Shown here: positions 20,603-28,966 of the stretch, in pieces
Numbering within the stretch: position 1 is the stretch's first letter
How the letters are laid out: every line of letters starts with the position of its first letter
Source: Turneriella sp942492915
Lineage (GTDB): Bacteria; Spirochaetota; Leptospiria; Turneriellales; Turneriellaceae
DNA: 64,000 nucleotides
NCBI GenBank assembly: GCA_942492915.1
Contig: OW818662.1
Coordinates: forward strand, 1,054,001 to 1,118,000
Reading direction: 5' to 3'
The notes under the pieces: model-generated
Database searches by the model: none
What the model saw: only the letters and a program-made list of their open reading frames with translations
What the model was told of the DNA's origin: nothing
Program-made: the position numbers and the translations under genes

Positions 20603-21598
20603 TTAGGGCTTAGCTGCCAGCATTTCAGCCGCAGCCCGGCAATTGAAGTGCACCCCGTCTGTCCAATGGCTCGCAGGGCGCGCTCTGTACGCATCGCTGG
20701 AGAAAAAATCGCGCACTTCGATGTTCATACTCGTGAGAGCTGTGAGGTTGTGTATCCATGCGCGGTGCCGGGCAATAATTTCAGGGTGCTCTGCGCCGAG
20801 ACGGCGCGCGAATTCCGGATGGTAAGGCGGTACGACTACGATCACCTCAATTTGATTCTTGGCGAGACCAGCCAGAGCTTCGCGCAGCCGCTTGAGGCTA
20901 TCTGGGTTTTGCTTCGGCACCAGAATTCGATTGGCATAACCGTCGTAGATCATTCCCACTTCTTTCAGTAATCGCGCTTCGGTCAGTGGTGACTTCTCAA
21001 TTTGTCCCGTACAATCGGATTGCAGCATGTTCTGATTCGGGCCGCGCTCGGCCGGCAGCATGGACTTTTTGCCCCGCAGGAGCGCAAATGCTGCTTCGAG
21101 TGTGTTGTGGTCCAGCAGGGCTGAAAGTTTCTCCGTTTCGGTGCGCCACGAAAAGGGCAGATCTGCAAGCGCCCGCAGCGGTGGGGTGAATTTCACCTTG
21201 TCACTCATCGACGCATCGATCAATTCAAAGTAGTCGGCGAGCCAGATCACCCTGCGCAGTTTCAGGTTCTGCCTCGCGAAAGCGAGAAAAGCCAGTTTCG
21301 CATGAATATCCGCACCACCGACTGAGAGATTCAGAGCTTTCATGCGGTGGCTGCGTTCAAGTTCAGCGAGCGCTATCGATTCGCCCCGTGACGAACCGAG
21401 AACGACGAGTTCGGTGTCCGGAAACTTCAGAACCCTCTGTAGATTCTGGTAATATGAATTCAGGTTTCTGCGATCTGTTTCTACCTTTTCACAGCGAAAG
21501 TAACACAGTGGGTCATTTCGATAGCTGAACGCGGCCATGGCGACGATGAGAACTGCGCCGGTGAGCAAGAAAATCAGAATGGCGCGCTTCGAATTCAT
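20603..21598 (-). CDS. SGNH-hydrolase-like membrane-anchored protein, MBOAT partner
   Basis: A 331-residue protein with one N-terminal membrane anchor (residues 7-24) and an extracytoplasmic domain. VVLGSSRGE looks like block I of SGNH/GDSL acyltransferases (Ser in a GxSxG-like turn), and HWTDGVHFNCRAAAEML near the C-terminus like block V with the Asp-x-x-His pair. It lies 2 bases downstream of an AlgI-type acyltransferase, the usual partnership (AlgX/AlgJ or DltD-like) for O-acetylating a cell-surface polymer. The substrate is unknown. Confidence 0.7.
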   Translation of the reverse strand: MNSKRAILIFLLTGAVLIVAMAAFSYRNDPLCYFRCEKVETDRRNLNSYYQNLQRVLKFPDTELVVLGSSRGESIALAELERSHRMKALNLSVGGADIHAKLAFLAFARQNLKLRRVIWLADYFELIDASMSDKVKFTPPLRALADLPFSWRTETEKLSALLDHNTLEAAFALLRGKKSMLPAERGPNQNMLQSDCTGQIEKSPLTEARLLKEVGMIYDGYANRILVPKQNPDSLKRLREALAGLAKNQIEVIVVVPPYHPEFARRLGAEHPEIIARHRAWIHNLTALTSMNIEVRDFFSSDAYRARPASHWTDGVHFNCRAAAEMLAAKP

Positions 21599-21600
21599 AG

Positions 21601-22989
21601 TCAGAATTGAAAATAGAGAAACGGAGATTCATCACCCAGAAACGGAATACAGCAAACGAACAGCAATGCCAGCGCGAATGCGCGCCGATATGAAGGGCGC
21701 CATTCAATCTGCCACGTGTTGCGCGCCAGAAAAACTATTGCGAGTCCCGACACGAATGCGATGGCAAAACGATCGCGGTGCTTAACGGGTATTGAGAGCA
21801 GGTCCCAGCTGAGGTTGCCGTTTAACAGAAACACCTTCTGGTACCAGACTGAAGCCACCGTCAGGTCGGGGGCACGAAATAAGATCCACCCCAACGATAC
21901 GAGCATGAAGACGAAAAAGATGCGCAGGAAATTTGATTTTTCTGCCCGGCCGAAGCCCGTTGCGCGTTCGATTGTCAAGAGCAGCCCATGATAGACGCCC
22001 CAAAGCGCGAACATCCACGTTGCGCCGTGCCACAGACCGCCCAGAGCCATGGTCAGCATGAGATTGCGATAGACGGCGGCCTTTGAACCGCGGTTACCGC
22101 CCAGCGAAATGTAAAGGTAATCTTTCAGCCATGACGACAGTGTCATGTGCCAGCGTTGCCAAAACTCAGTGATAGATGAAGACTTATACGGCGAATCAAA
22201 GTTTTGCGGAAGCCGAATATTGAGCATCAGGCAGAGCCCGGTGGCCATGTCTGAATAACCGCTGAAATCGAAATAAAGTTGCAGCGTATAACCGGTCATC
22301 GCGAGCCAGGCTTCTGTGTTCGACGCGGTCGTCATATTTGTGATGATCGGGTTAATGGCGCGCGAAATCAGATCGGCAATCAGGATCTTCTTGGCGAGAC
22401 CCACGACAAAAAACCAGATGCCGCGCCAAAGGTTGTCGGTCTGCAGACGAAAAGTTTCACTGTCTTCGAGTTGCGGTATGATCGTATTGTGACGTACCAA
22501 CGGGCCAGAGATCTGGTGCGGAAACATCGTCACATACGTTGCGTAAGAGAGCAGAGAAGGATGCGCCGATGAATGCCTGCGGTAGACGTCGATTACGTAT
22601 GAGAGAGACTGGAAAGTATAGAACGATAGGCCAATCGGCAAGACCAGAGTGATTACGGGGAGCACGTTTGCGAACGTGTTTATCGTCTCAGCAACGAGGC
22701 CCGCATACTTGAAAAAGAACAACAGGCCGAGGTTCAAGACGAGCGACAGCACGAGCCAGAGCCTGCGCTGCCGACTTTCACGCGCGCGGAAAATTGCCGC
22801 AGCCAGATAAAAGTCGAGCACAACAACCAGAATAAGCAACGCGAGGTACGGTATGCTCCAGTACGCGTAAAAGACCAGACTCATGAAGAGCAAGAACGCC
22901 ATCTGCAGGCGCGGTGAACGCAGCGCGTAATAACCTGCCAGCATCACTGGTAGAAAAGCGAAGAGAAAAACGTACGAGCTGAATAACAC
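21601..22989 (-). CDS. MBOAT family O-acyltransferase (AlgI/PatA/DltB-like)
   Basis: A 462-residue polytopic membrane protein beginning MLFSSYVFLFAFLPV, a highly typical start of AlgI-like proteins. SYVIDVYRR, YLYISLGGNRGS and GLWHGATWMFALWG with the catalytic His follow in the expected order. It moves acyl (usually acetyl) groups across the inner membrane for O-acylation of an exported polymer. Together with the adjoining SGNH-like protein it makes a complete two-component acylation module. Confidence 0.93.
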   Translation of the reverse strand: MLFSSYVFLFAFLPVMLAGYYALRSPRLQMAFLLFMSLVFYAYWSIPYLALLILVVVLDFYLAAAIFRARESRQRRLWLVLSLVLNLGLLFFFKYAGLVAETINTFANVLPVITLVLPIGLSFYTFQSLSYVIDVYRRHSSAHPSLLSYATYVTMFPHQISGPLVRHNTIIPQLEDSETFRLQTDNLWRGIWFFVVGLAKKILIADLISRAINPIITNMTTASNTEAWLAMTGYTLQLYFDFSGYSDMATGLCLMLNIRLPQNFDSPYKSSSITEFWQRWHMTLSSWLKDYLYISLGGNRGSKAAVYRNLMLTMALGGLWHGATWMFALWGVYHGLLLTIERATGFGRAEKSNFLRIFFVFMLVSLGWILFRAPDLTVASVWYQKVFLLNGNLSWDLLSIPVKHRDRFAIAFVSGLAIVFLARNTWQIEWRPSYRRAFALALLFVCCIPFLGDESPFLYFQF

Positions 22990-23027
22990 GCAGAGGCAAG
23001 AATCGGCTACGGACTATACCCCGTCAA

Positions 23028-23816
23028 TCATGCGGAAGTTTTGCGGATGGGTGATTTTGAGGGCCTCTTTCCCGCAGTTTTTTTCTTGCCGGAGCTCTTT
23101 CGTTTTGGCGCTTTTTTGGCTTTTGGGGCGATCTTAGCTGGTTTCAGCTTCATGCCATGAATGAGATAGATCAGGTTCTTGAGCTTCTGGGCCTTGAGCC
23201 GCTGCGCTATCGCCAGCACGTCTCTTTCTCCCAACTGCTGCACGAGAGCCAGAACGTTTCTGGCCGAGACCGAGTTGATCAGCGAAGCGAGGTGTTCGGC
23301 GGTATCGGTCTGCACCAGGTCGCGCAGAAAAGCCGGCTTCAGCTGCGTCGCGAGCAACGCGAGTTGAGGCATTGGGACTTTCTTAACGAGCGTGACCAAA
23401 GTATCTGCTGGTATCTGCTGCGCGAGTTCAAGGGCACGGTCGGCCCCTGTTGATTTCAGAAGGTCGAGCATTCGGGGCACGCCGACGCCCCCCACGATTT
23501 TTGCCAGGCGCTGCGTCTCGAGATGAGTCAGAAATTGTACAATCGTATCGAGATCGAGCTCATTCATCAGCGCGATACTCGCTTCGGCTTCGAGCGCATT
23601 CATGAGCGTTACGAGCGATTCGACATTGCTCTTGCGTACGATTGCAGAAACCTGCCGCACCGATGTGTGCGACAGAACCTTGAGTATCTTCTTATGCTCG
23701 ATATGACGCGAAAGGTAGTTGAGTTTGTCACCCGGCATTGTCGACAACAGCACAATCACCTTGCCCGGACCAAGCACGGTCAGGTATTGCAGGCCTTTGG
23801 TCAGCTCATTTGCCAT
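23028..23816 (-). CDS. Helical-repeat protein with a basic Lys/Ser/Pro tail
   Basis: A 262-residue protein. Residues 1-215 are a chain of short amphipathic helices with loosely repeated units (for example SIALMNELDLDTIVQFL, TADTLVTLVKK-like and NVLALVQQLGERDVLAIAQRL), similar in texture to MgtE N-terminal or FliG-type superhelices. The last 45 residues are extremely basic (KAKKAPKRKSSGKKK), like histone-H1 or nucleoid protein tails. I do not recognise the family. It is upstream of the MBOAT gene by 39 bases, on the same strand. Confidence 0.7.
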   Translation of the reverse strand: MANELTKGLQYLTVLGPGKVIVLLSTMPGDKLNYLSRHIEHKKILKVLSHTSVRQVSAIVRKSNVESLVTLMNALEAEASIALMNELDLDTIVQFLTHLETQRLAKIVGGVGVPRMLDLLKSTGADRALELAQQIPADTLVTLVKKVPMPQLALLATQLKPAFLRDLVQTDTAEHLASLINSVSARNVLALVQQLGERDVLAIAQRLKAQKLKNLIYLIHGMKLKPAKIAPKAKKAPKRKSSGKKKTAGKRPSKSPIRKTSA

Positions 23817-24200
23817 GTGACATAAGAAGCGTGTGAGACAGGCGGGAAAGGGGGATACAGCTCTGTATCAAGACTAAGGCAAAGATGTCAGTTAAGGGAA
23901 AACAAATGCGGGCTAAGCAGGATGAAACTCGAAACCTCATGGACAAGCTCATTTTTGAGTTTCAGATGATCTTCGGGAGGGTTGCGTAGCGCCAATCGGT
24001 TTCTGGGCCCGCAGGGGGCCTCAAAACAGCCTCACACGGGCTTGCTGAGGTGAGATAATTGGAAAAGCCAATAAGGGTTGTCTTTTTCAAAGAGAAATTA
24101 GGCTTAAGGCAGGCGTTATGGATCTCTGGGGATCCCGCAATTAAAATTATTGCCACCGCTCCTGTCACGCCTGCACTATCCTTCTGGATTTCCAAAGACC
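23817..24200. other. 384-base boundary region between core chromosome and defence island
   Basis: This stretch separates the GC-rich core genes from the AT-richer island. It contains one tiny open frame (23885-23989) and an imperfect stem (CCTCA at about 24009 pairing with TGAGG at about 24045). I see no tRNA gene, no clear direct repeat and no insertion sequence. A promoter for the dGTPase operon would be expected near the right end, but no convincing hexamers are visible. Confidence 0.4.
23885..23989 (+). CDS. Possible 34-residue small protein
   Basis: ATG at 23885, preceded by AAGG, opens a 34-codon frame (starts MSVKGKQ, ends FGRVA). A second ATG at 23906 is in frame and preceded by AAGGGA. 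The product is charged at its N-terminus and hydrophobic in its second half. It may be real, or a remnant of a larger gene cut at the island boundary. No family recognised. Confidence 0.2.
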   Translation: MSVKGKQMRAKQDETRNLMDKLIFEFQMIFGRVA

Positions 24201-25556
24201 ATGCTAAAGAATCTGAATCATCACAGGCTAAGAGCTTCGACCCGCATTACAACCCAAGACCCAAGGAATGAATTTGAAAGCGATTTTGGCCGAGTAATTT
24301 TTAGCCCCGCAATGCGGAGAATGCATGATAAGACACAAGTTCTTCCATTAACTACAGATGACAATATTCATTCCCGATTAACACATTCCTTGGAAGTCAT
24401 GTCTGTTGGGCATTCTCTTGGTCTGCGACTTTGCATGGATACCCGGTTCGTGCGGCATTTGGGAAAAACGCCAGAGATTCGCCTCCGAGAGATACCCGTG
24501 ATACTGAAAAGCGCCTGCCTCGTGCACGATATTGGTAATCCGCCCTTCGGGCATTTTGGCGAATCCGTTATTGGGCAATACTTCAAAACCTACTTCAAGC
24601 AGAATAAGCATATCGCTAAATTACTTAGCAAGGCGGAGAAAGAGGATTTTATCCATTTTGACGGGAACGCCCAAGGGTTTCGGGTGTTAACCAAATTGCA
24701 GGTAAAGGATGATGCTTTTGGGCTAAATCTCACGTATGCGACACTTGCGGCATACTTGAAATACCCCAATTGTGGCCCACTTAACGACAAATCAATTGCG
24801 CACAAAAAACGCGGTGCATTTCAATCAGAACGTCGCTACCTCAATGAAATTGCGAATCGATGCAAACTGAAAAAACGTGGGAAGATAATTCGGCATCCTT
24901 TAACATTCTTAGTGGAAGCCGCAGATTCAATCTGCTATTTAGTTATGGATGTCGAGGACGGTTTTAATAAAGGTTGGTACGACTTTGAGGAGATTTGCAA
25001 TAGTCTTTCAAAAGTTCAGGGCCTTGGCAGCGCAATTGAAAAACTTAGGAAGAAGCATGTTGGATATGGTTCTAAGACATCAAGGATGGTTGAACTTCGG
25101 ATATATTTGATTTCTCTGCTAATTGATTTAGCAATTGATACTTTTGTCCGTAATTACGCTAATATTTGTGCCGGAAAATATAACAGCGAGTTGATCGATG
25201 AAGGAGAGCAAGGTTTAGCGGAAGCTCTCTACGCCTTTTGTCGAAGAAATATATTTAAGCATCGCGAGGTTCAGTCCTTGGAATTGACCGGCCATTCTGT
25301 TCTGACCGGGTTACTCGACCATTATACAAAATTCATGTTTCATGATAATAAGAAATACAGAGAGAAAGCAAGGGGGCTGATATCCGAAAGTATCATTCGC
25401 GCGGCTATCTTTGAAAATAAATTGAGCCAGCCAGAAGACTTTGAAATGCTTAGACCTTACTATAAGTTGAGAATTATCGTAGATTTTATTTCTGGGATGA
25501 CAGATCAATTTGCACTCAATCATTACCAAAAACTAAGTGGCCAAAAAATTATCTGA
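24201..25556 (+). CDS. dGTPase (HD-domain dNTP triphosphohydrolase), putative defence gene
   Basis: About 451 residues. The dGTPase signature is clear: FGRVIFSPAMRRMHDKTQV near the N-terminus, RLTHSLEVM (first metal His), then LVHDIGNPPFGHFGE with the HD pair. Such enzymes remove triphosphate from dGTP and related nucleotides; several are known to block phages by draining dNTPs. The ATG at 24201 is chosen because the Dgt-like sequence starts soon after; a TTG at 24150 is possible. Base composition is AT-richer than the core genes. The next gene starts before its stop codon, so the two are an operon. Confidence 0.88.
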   Translation: MLKNLNHHRLRASTRITTQDPRNEFESDFGRVIFSPAMRRMHDKTQVLPLTTDDNIHSRLTHSLEVMSVGHSLGLRLCMDTRFVRHLGKTPEIRLREIPVILKSACLVHDIGNPPFGHFGESVIGQYFKTYFKQNKHIAKLLSKAEKEDFIHFDGNAQGFRVLTKLQVKDDAFGLNLTYATLAAYLKYPNCGPLNDKSIAHKKRGAFQSERRYLNEIANRCKLKKRGKIIRHPLTFLVEAADSICYLVMDVEDGFNKGWYDFEEICNSLSKVQGLGSAIEKLRKKHVGYGSKTSRMVELRIYLISLLIDLAIDTFVRNYANICAGKYNSELIDEGEQGLAEALYAFCRRNIFKHREVQSLELTGHSVLTGLLDHYTKFMFHDNKKYREKARGLISESIIRAAIFENKLSQPEDFEMLRPYYKLRIIVDFISGMTDQFALNHYQKLSGQKII

Positions 25557-26238
25557 TTTACGCCATTTAATCGATCAGTCGGGGCCTTCGTTTGTTCGGT
25601 ATTTGCAGCGGAATCTGAATGAAGAGGTGATGGCGAAAATTCATGCAATAGCTAATCATACGGATATTTATTTTTTCAGCGGCCTAATAAGGAATTATTT
25701 CCTCAAAGTCGATTTGGTGAGGGATGTGGATATCGTGTTGGGAGACGTTATTGATCTAAAAAGGGTTTTCTCCGGAGACCTGATGAGCAAAAACAGTTTT
25801 GGCGGTCATCGAATAACCGTCGGCGACACAAAAATTGATCTTTGGTATATCGGTGATACGTGGGCTTTTCAGAAAGAAATGAGGCTTAATCCTGGGCGAC
25901 CGGAGGAACTGGCAGGGACGGCCTTTTTTAACTTCTCAGCAATTGTTTTTTCGCTCAAGGAATGCAAATTTTACTACAATATCCATTTTCTTAGATTCCT
26001 TCGCGATAAGAAAATTAACGTGGCATACCATCCAAATGCGAACTATTCCCTGTGCATAATTAATTCACTCTATTATTCGGACACCTATCATTTGAAAATA
26101 GCCAATGAACTAATGAGGTATCTAAAGATTCTTTATCGGCAGGTTCCAAAAGATTTCACCTCCACACAGTTAAAACATTTTGGGCGAGTGATCTATTCAA
26201 ACAAGGAGGTGCGAAAAAGGTTAGGGCTGGATCTTTAA
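25537..26238 (+). CDS. Poly(A)-polymerase-head-like nucleotidyltransferase
   Basis: A 233-residue protein starting at GTG and overlapping the dGTPase gene by 20 bases. FFSGLIRNYFLK (46-57) resembles the GG-x-VRD turn of class II CCA/poly(A) polymerases, and RDVDIVLG gives the catalytic pair D63 and D65; the third acidic residue would be D101 in KIDLWYIGDTW. Only the head domain seems present; the tRNA-binding neck and body are missing. It probably transfers a nucleotide to an RNA, protein or small molecule. The substrate is unknown; coupling to a dGTPase hints at a joint defence role. Confidence 0.7.
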   Translation: MAKKLSDLRHLIDQSGPSFVRYLQRNLNEEVMAKIHAIANHTDIYFFSGLIRNYFLKVDLVRDVDIVLGDVIDLKRVFSGDLMSKNSFGGHRITVGDTKIDLWYIGDTWAFQKEMRLNPGRPEELAGTAFFNFSAIVFSLKECKFYYNIHFLRFLRDKKINVAYHPNANYSLCIINSLYYSDTYHLKIANELMRYLKILYRQVPKDFTSTQLKHFGRVIYSNKEVRKRLGLDL

Positions 26239-26259
26239 CTGGATCTATTCCGTGTATTT

Positions 26260-27750
26260 TCACCTCTCCCGTATCTTCTCCGCAATCCCCGCAAACAGCT
26301 CCATCGCGTTCTGAAGATCATCCGCAATCTCCTGCGCTAAAACATCCGGTTCAGGCAGGTTCTCCGAGTCCTCAAGACTCTTATCTTTGAGCCAGAATAT
26401 ATCCAGATTCGCTTTGTCGCGCTTCATCAGGTCATCATAATCAAAGGCCCGGAATCGGCCTTCGGGGTTCTTCTCGCTATAGGTCTCTTTGCGCTTATGA
26501 CGGTTGTCAGGGTTGTAGCAATCGACAAATTCATCGAGGTGCTCCCGGCGCAGGGGATTCGTCTTGGGCGTGAAATGCATGTTGGTGCGCAGGTCATGCA
26601 CCCAGAGCTTTTTAGTCCAGGCGGCTTCTTGAGCGGGTTTGGCGTCGAAGAATAGCACGTTGGCCTTCACGCCTTGCGCATAGAATATCCCGGTGGGCAG
26701 GCGAAGTAGGGTATGGACATCGAATTGGCGCATGAGGTTGCGGCGGACGGTCTCACCGGCCCCGCCTTCGAATAGAACGTTATCGGGCACGACGATGGCG
26801 CACTTGCCATTGATCTTCATCAGAGTCTTCACATGCTGAATGAAATTCAACTGCTTGTTCTTGGTCGTCACCCAAAAGTCCATGCGCTCATAGGCGTTGT
26901 CGTCCTTTTCGAGTTCGCCTTCCTGATTCACGATAGAGATACTGCTCTTCTTGCCGAATGGCGGGTTCGTCAGAATCATGCTAAATTTGACGCCGGGATC
27001 GCTCGCGAGGCTGTCTGTGCCTGAGTGTATCGGGCAGGGGTCAGCGTTGATGCCGTGCAGGTAGAGATTCATAATGGCGAGGCGGCCCGTGGCAGGCACC
27101 AGCTCCCAACCGTTCACAAACTCAGTGCGCAGGTGTTTCTTTTGGTCAGGGTCGAGAGACGCCCCGAATTTATCATTTACATAGCCGTAGGCCGAGAGCA
27201 GAAATCCGCCTGTGCCGCAGGCCGGGTCGCAGATGGTCTCGTCTGGCGTGGGGCGCATGACCTCCACAATAGCTTTAATGAGCGCGCGCGGAGTGAAATA
27301 TTGACCTGCGCCTTTAGGCGATTCTTCAGCAGAGCGCGAAAGCAGGCCCTCATACACGTCGCCTTTCACGTCAGCATCGAGTGATAGCCACTTCTCGGGT
27401 TCTATAAGGTCAACGATTAGCCGTTTCAAGGTAGCAGGGTTCTGAATGTCAGGGCGCGCTTTCTTGAAGATTTCGCCCAGCATACCCGTCTTCATACTCA
27501 GGTCTTCGAGAATCTTTCGGTAATGCACCTCAAGCTCGATGCCGTCCCTGGCTAAAAGTGAAGGCCAACCGATTTCAGGCGGCACAATGGGCTTGCGGTT
27601 GTAAGGTGGCTTCGTCTGTTCGTCAGCCATCTTCAGAAAGAGCAAAAAGGTGATCTGCTCGGTGTAGCCCATGTATGATAGGCCATCATCGCGCAATACG
27701 TGTGCAAAGTTCCATGCTTTGTTGACGATCTGTTGGGTTGCGTTATTCAT
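26260..27750 (-). CDS. hsdM: Type I restriction-modification system, DNA methyltransferase subunit
   Basis: A 496-residue N6-adenine methyltransferase. The N-terminal helical domain (residues 1-120) is followed by the SAM motif DPACGTGGFLLSAY and catalytic motif IV TNPPFGKK. With HsdS it methylates the recognition sequence; with HsdR it forms the restriction complex. The ATG at 27750 forms an ATGA overlap with the stop of the NucS-like gene, so I prefer it to the ATG at 27762. Unusually, hsdS and hsdR are 3.5 kb further along on the same strand, beyond an OLD-like gene on the opposite strand. Confidence 0.95.
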   Translation of the reverse strand: MNNATQQIVNKAWNFAHVLRDDGLSYMGYTEQITFLLFLKMADEQTKPPYNRKPIVPPEIGWPSLLARDGIELEVHYRKILEDLSMKTGMLGEIFKKARPDIQNPATLKRLIVDLIEPEKWLSLDADVKGDVYEGLLSRSAEESPKGAGQYFTPRALIKAIVEVMRPTPDETICDPACGTGGFLLSAYGYVNDKFGASLDPDQKKHLRTEFVNGWELVPATGRLAIMNLYLHGINADPCPIHSGTDSLASDPGVKFSMILTNPPFGKKSSISIVNQEGELEKDDNAYERMDFWVTTKNKQLNFIQHVKTLMKINGKCAIVVPDNVLFEGGAGETVRRNLMRQFDVHTLLRLPTGIFYAQGVKANVLFFDAKPAQEAAWTKKLWVHDLRTNMHFTPKTNPLRREHLDEFVDCYNPDNRHKRKETYSEKNPEGRFRAFDYDDLMKRDKANLDIFWLKDKSLEDSENLPEPDVLAQEIADDLQNAMELFAGIAEKIRER

Positions 27751-28838
27751 TGGATACCCCATATTTCCTTGAGACGTTTAACAGTATGGCTCCAGCGTGG
27801 AGTTGAAGGCTTACATACCGTGTGTTGATTTCCAAAGAAGCCAACTTCCGATACCGCCTCTGTCACCGGCACAGCTTTGTCCCATTTCACCTGAACCAGG
27901 TATTCGGCCCTATCTTCATCGTCTATGGCCTCGCGGTGATAGTTGGCCTTCACGCCGATATCAAACAGATTTCCAAATTTATCATCGGCTCCAAATATGG
28001 ATTCCTGCACCGGCTTGGCAGTTTCCGTAACTCTGCCAACACCTACATAGCCGGTATGCGGGATGTTGACCCAAATACGGTCTCCAACCTTCAGCTGAAA
28101 CAGAGTACGTGAATACCAAGTACCGCCACCACCAGATATGAAGCCGAGCTTAAGCGCGTCATCCCAGCTGCGCTGTGCATCATGGCCAAATGAAATATAA
28201 TATTCGCCGTTCCAAGGCTCTTTTGCACCCGCCTGAGAAGTCGCACGATCTACGGTCTCCTTCGGGTCGATCATCCACACACGACTCATCAGCTTGTGCG
28301 AATTGTGTTCAAAAATTCTGAAGAAGACAACGTTGATGGGTACCTGCGAATCATTCAGATAGTTGATGATTCGCTCGGTACTGGCGTCCAATTCAGGTGC
28401 GACGATAACGATTTGGTGCGACTGATTTACCGATTCTTCTTCTAACTTGCTTTTGAACTTACGCTGAAAGGCAGTGTCGAGACTCTCTGTTGTTTTCAGA
28501 TACTTGTTCGAATAGTCGCCATAGACATCAGCCACTTGACTTGCCGTCAGTGACTGCACCCAGGTCGCATAATCAAGGCCCTGGGCGACAACCTCACGGG
28601 AAGTCAGACCTTTTTTCAGTTCAATTATGATCAATGTTCCATTGCTGTCTATCGCGAGTAAGTCAATATACTTCCCGTAGGCTGTTAATACCTGCCGACC
28701 GATAACCAGCCAATCAGGCGCAAGCATTTCTATATTCTTTTCAAGAATTTCTTCAAGCTGTTCTTCGCTGAGGGCTTTGGATATTGGCAGAGCTGAAACT
28801 GTGTTGTCGATACTCCAGAGGGACTGTTCGATTGGCAT
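27747..28838 (-). CDS. NucS/DUF91-like PD-(D/E)xK nuclease-domain protein
   Basis: A 363-residue protein. The N-terminal half carries a PD-(D/E)xK nuclease core: D59 in GKYIDLLAID, E73-x-K75 in IIIELKKG and Q86 in VVAQGLDY, as in NucS-like (DUF91) endonucleases. The C-terminal half (about 215-363) has a beta-rich look with FISGGGGTWYSRTL and GDRIWVNIP, possibly a PUA/EVE-type nucleic-acid reader, which is a guess. It is coupled to hsdM by ATGA. The frame is open to 28862 (TTG); ATG at 28838 is the simpler start. It may be a modification-dependent nuclease or an accessory to the type I system. Confidence 0.7.
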   Translation of the reverse strand: MPIEQSLWSIDNTVSALPISKALSEEQLEEILEKNIEMLAPDWLVIGRQVLTAYGKYIDLLAIDSNGTLIIIELKKGLTSREVVAQGLDYATWVQSLTASQVADVYGDYSNKYLKTTESLDTAFQRKFKSKLEEESVNQSHQIVIVAPELDASTERIINYLNDSQVPINVVFFRIFEHNSHKLMSRVWMIDPKETVDRATSQAGAKEPWNGEYYISFGHDAQRSWDDALKLGFISGGGGTWYSRTLFQLKVGDRIWVNIPHTGYVGVGRVTETAKPVQESIFGADDKFGNLFDIGVKANYHREAIDDEDRAEYLVQVKWDKAVPVTEAVSEVGFFGNQHTVCKPSTPRWSHTVKRLKEIWGIQ

Positions 28839-28966
28839 GCCATTGCAGAAATTAATAGGCAATGCACCCTGACCATTATTTCTTGCAATTGAACCAGCCG
28901 ATTCTAAGGTTGAGATTCGGATTGCCTAATTATAGGGCCCTGCCACATTGGGTTCGCGTAACTAGT

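Noticed and set aside
23817..24200. tRNA gene as integration site at the island edge
   Set aside because: No cloverleaf and no T-loop consensus is visible on either strand.
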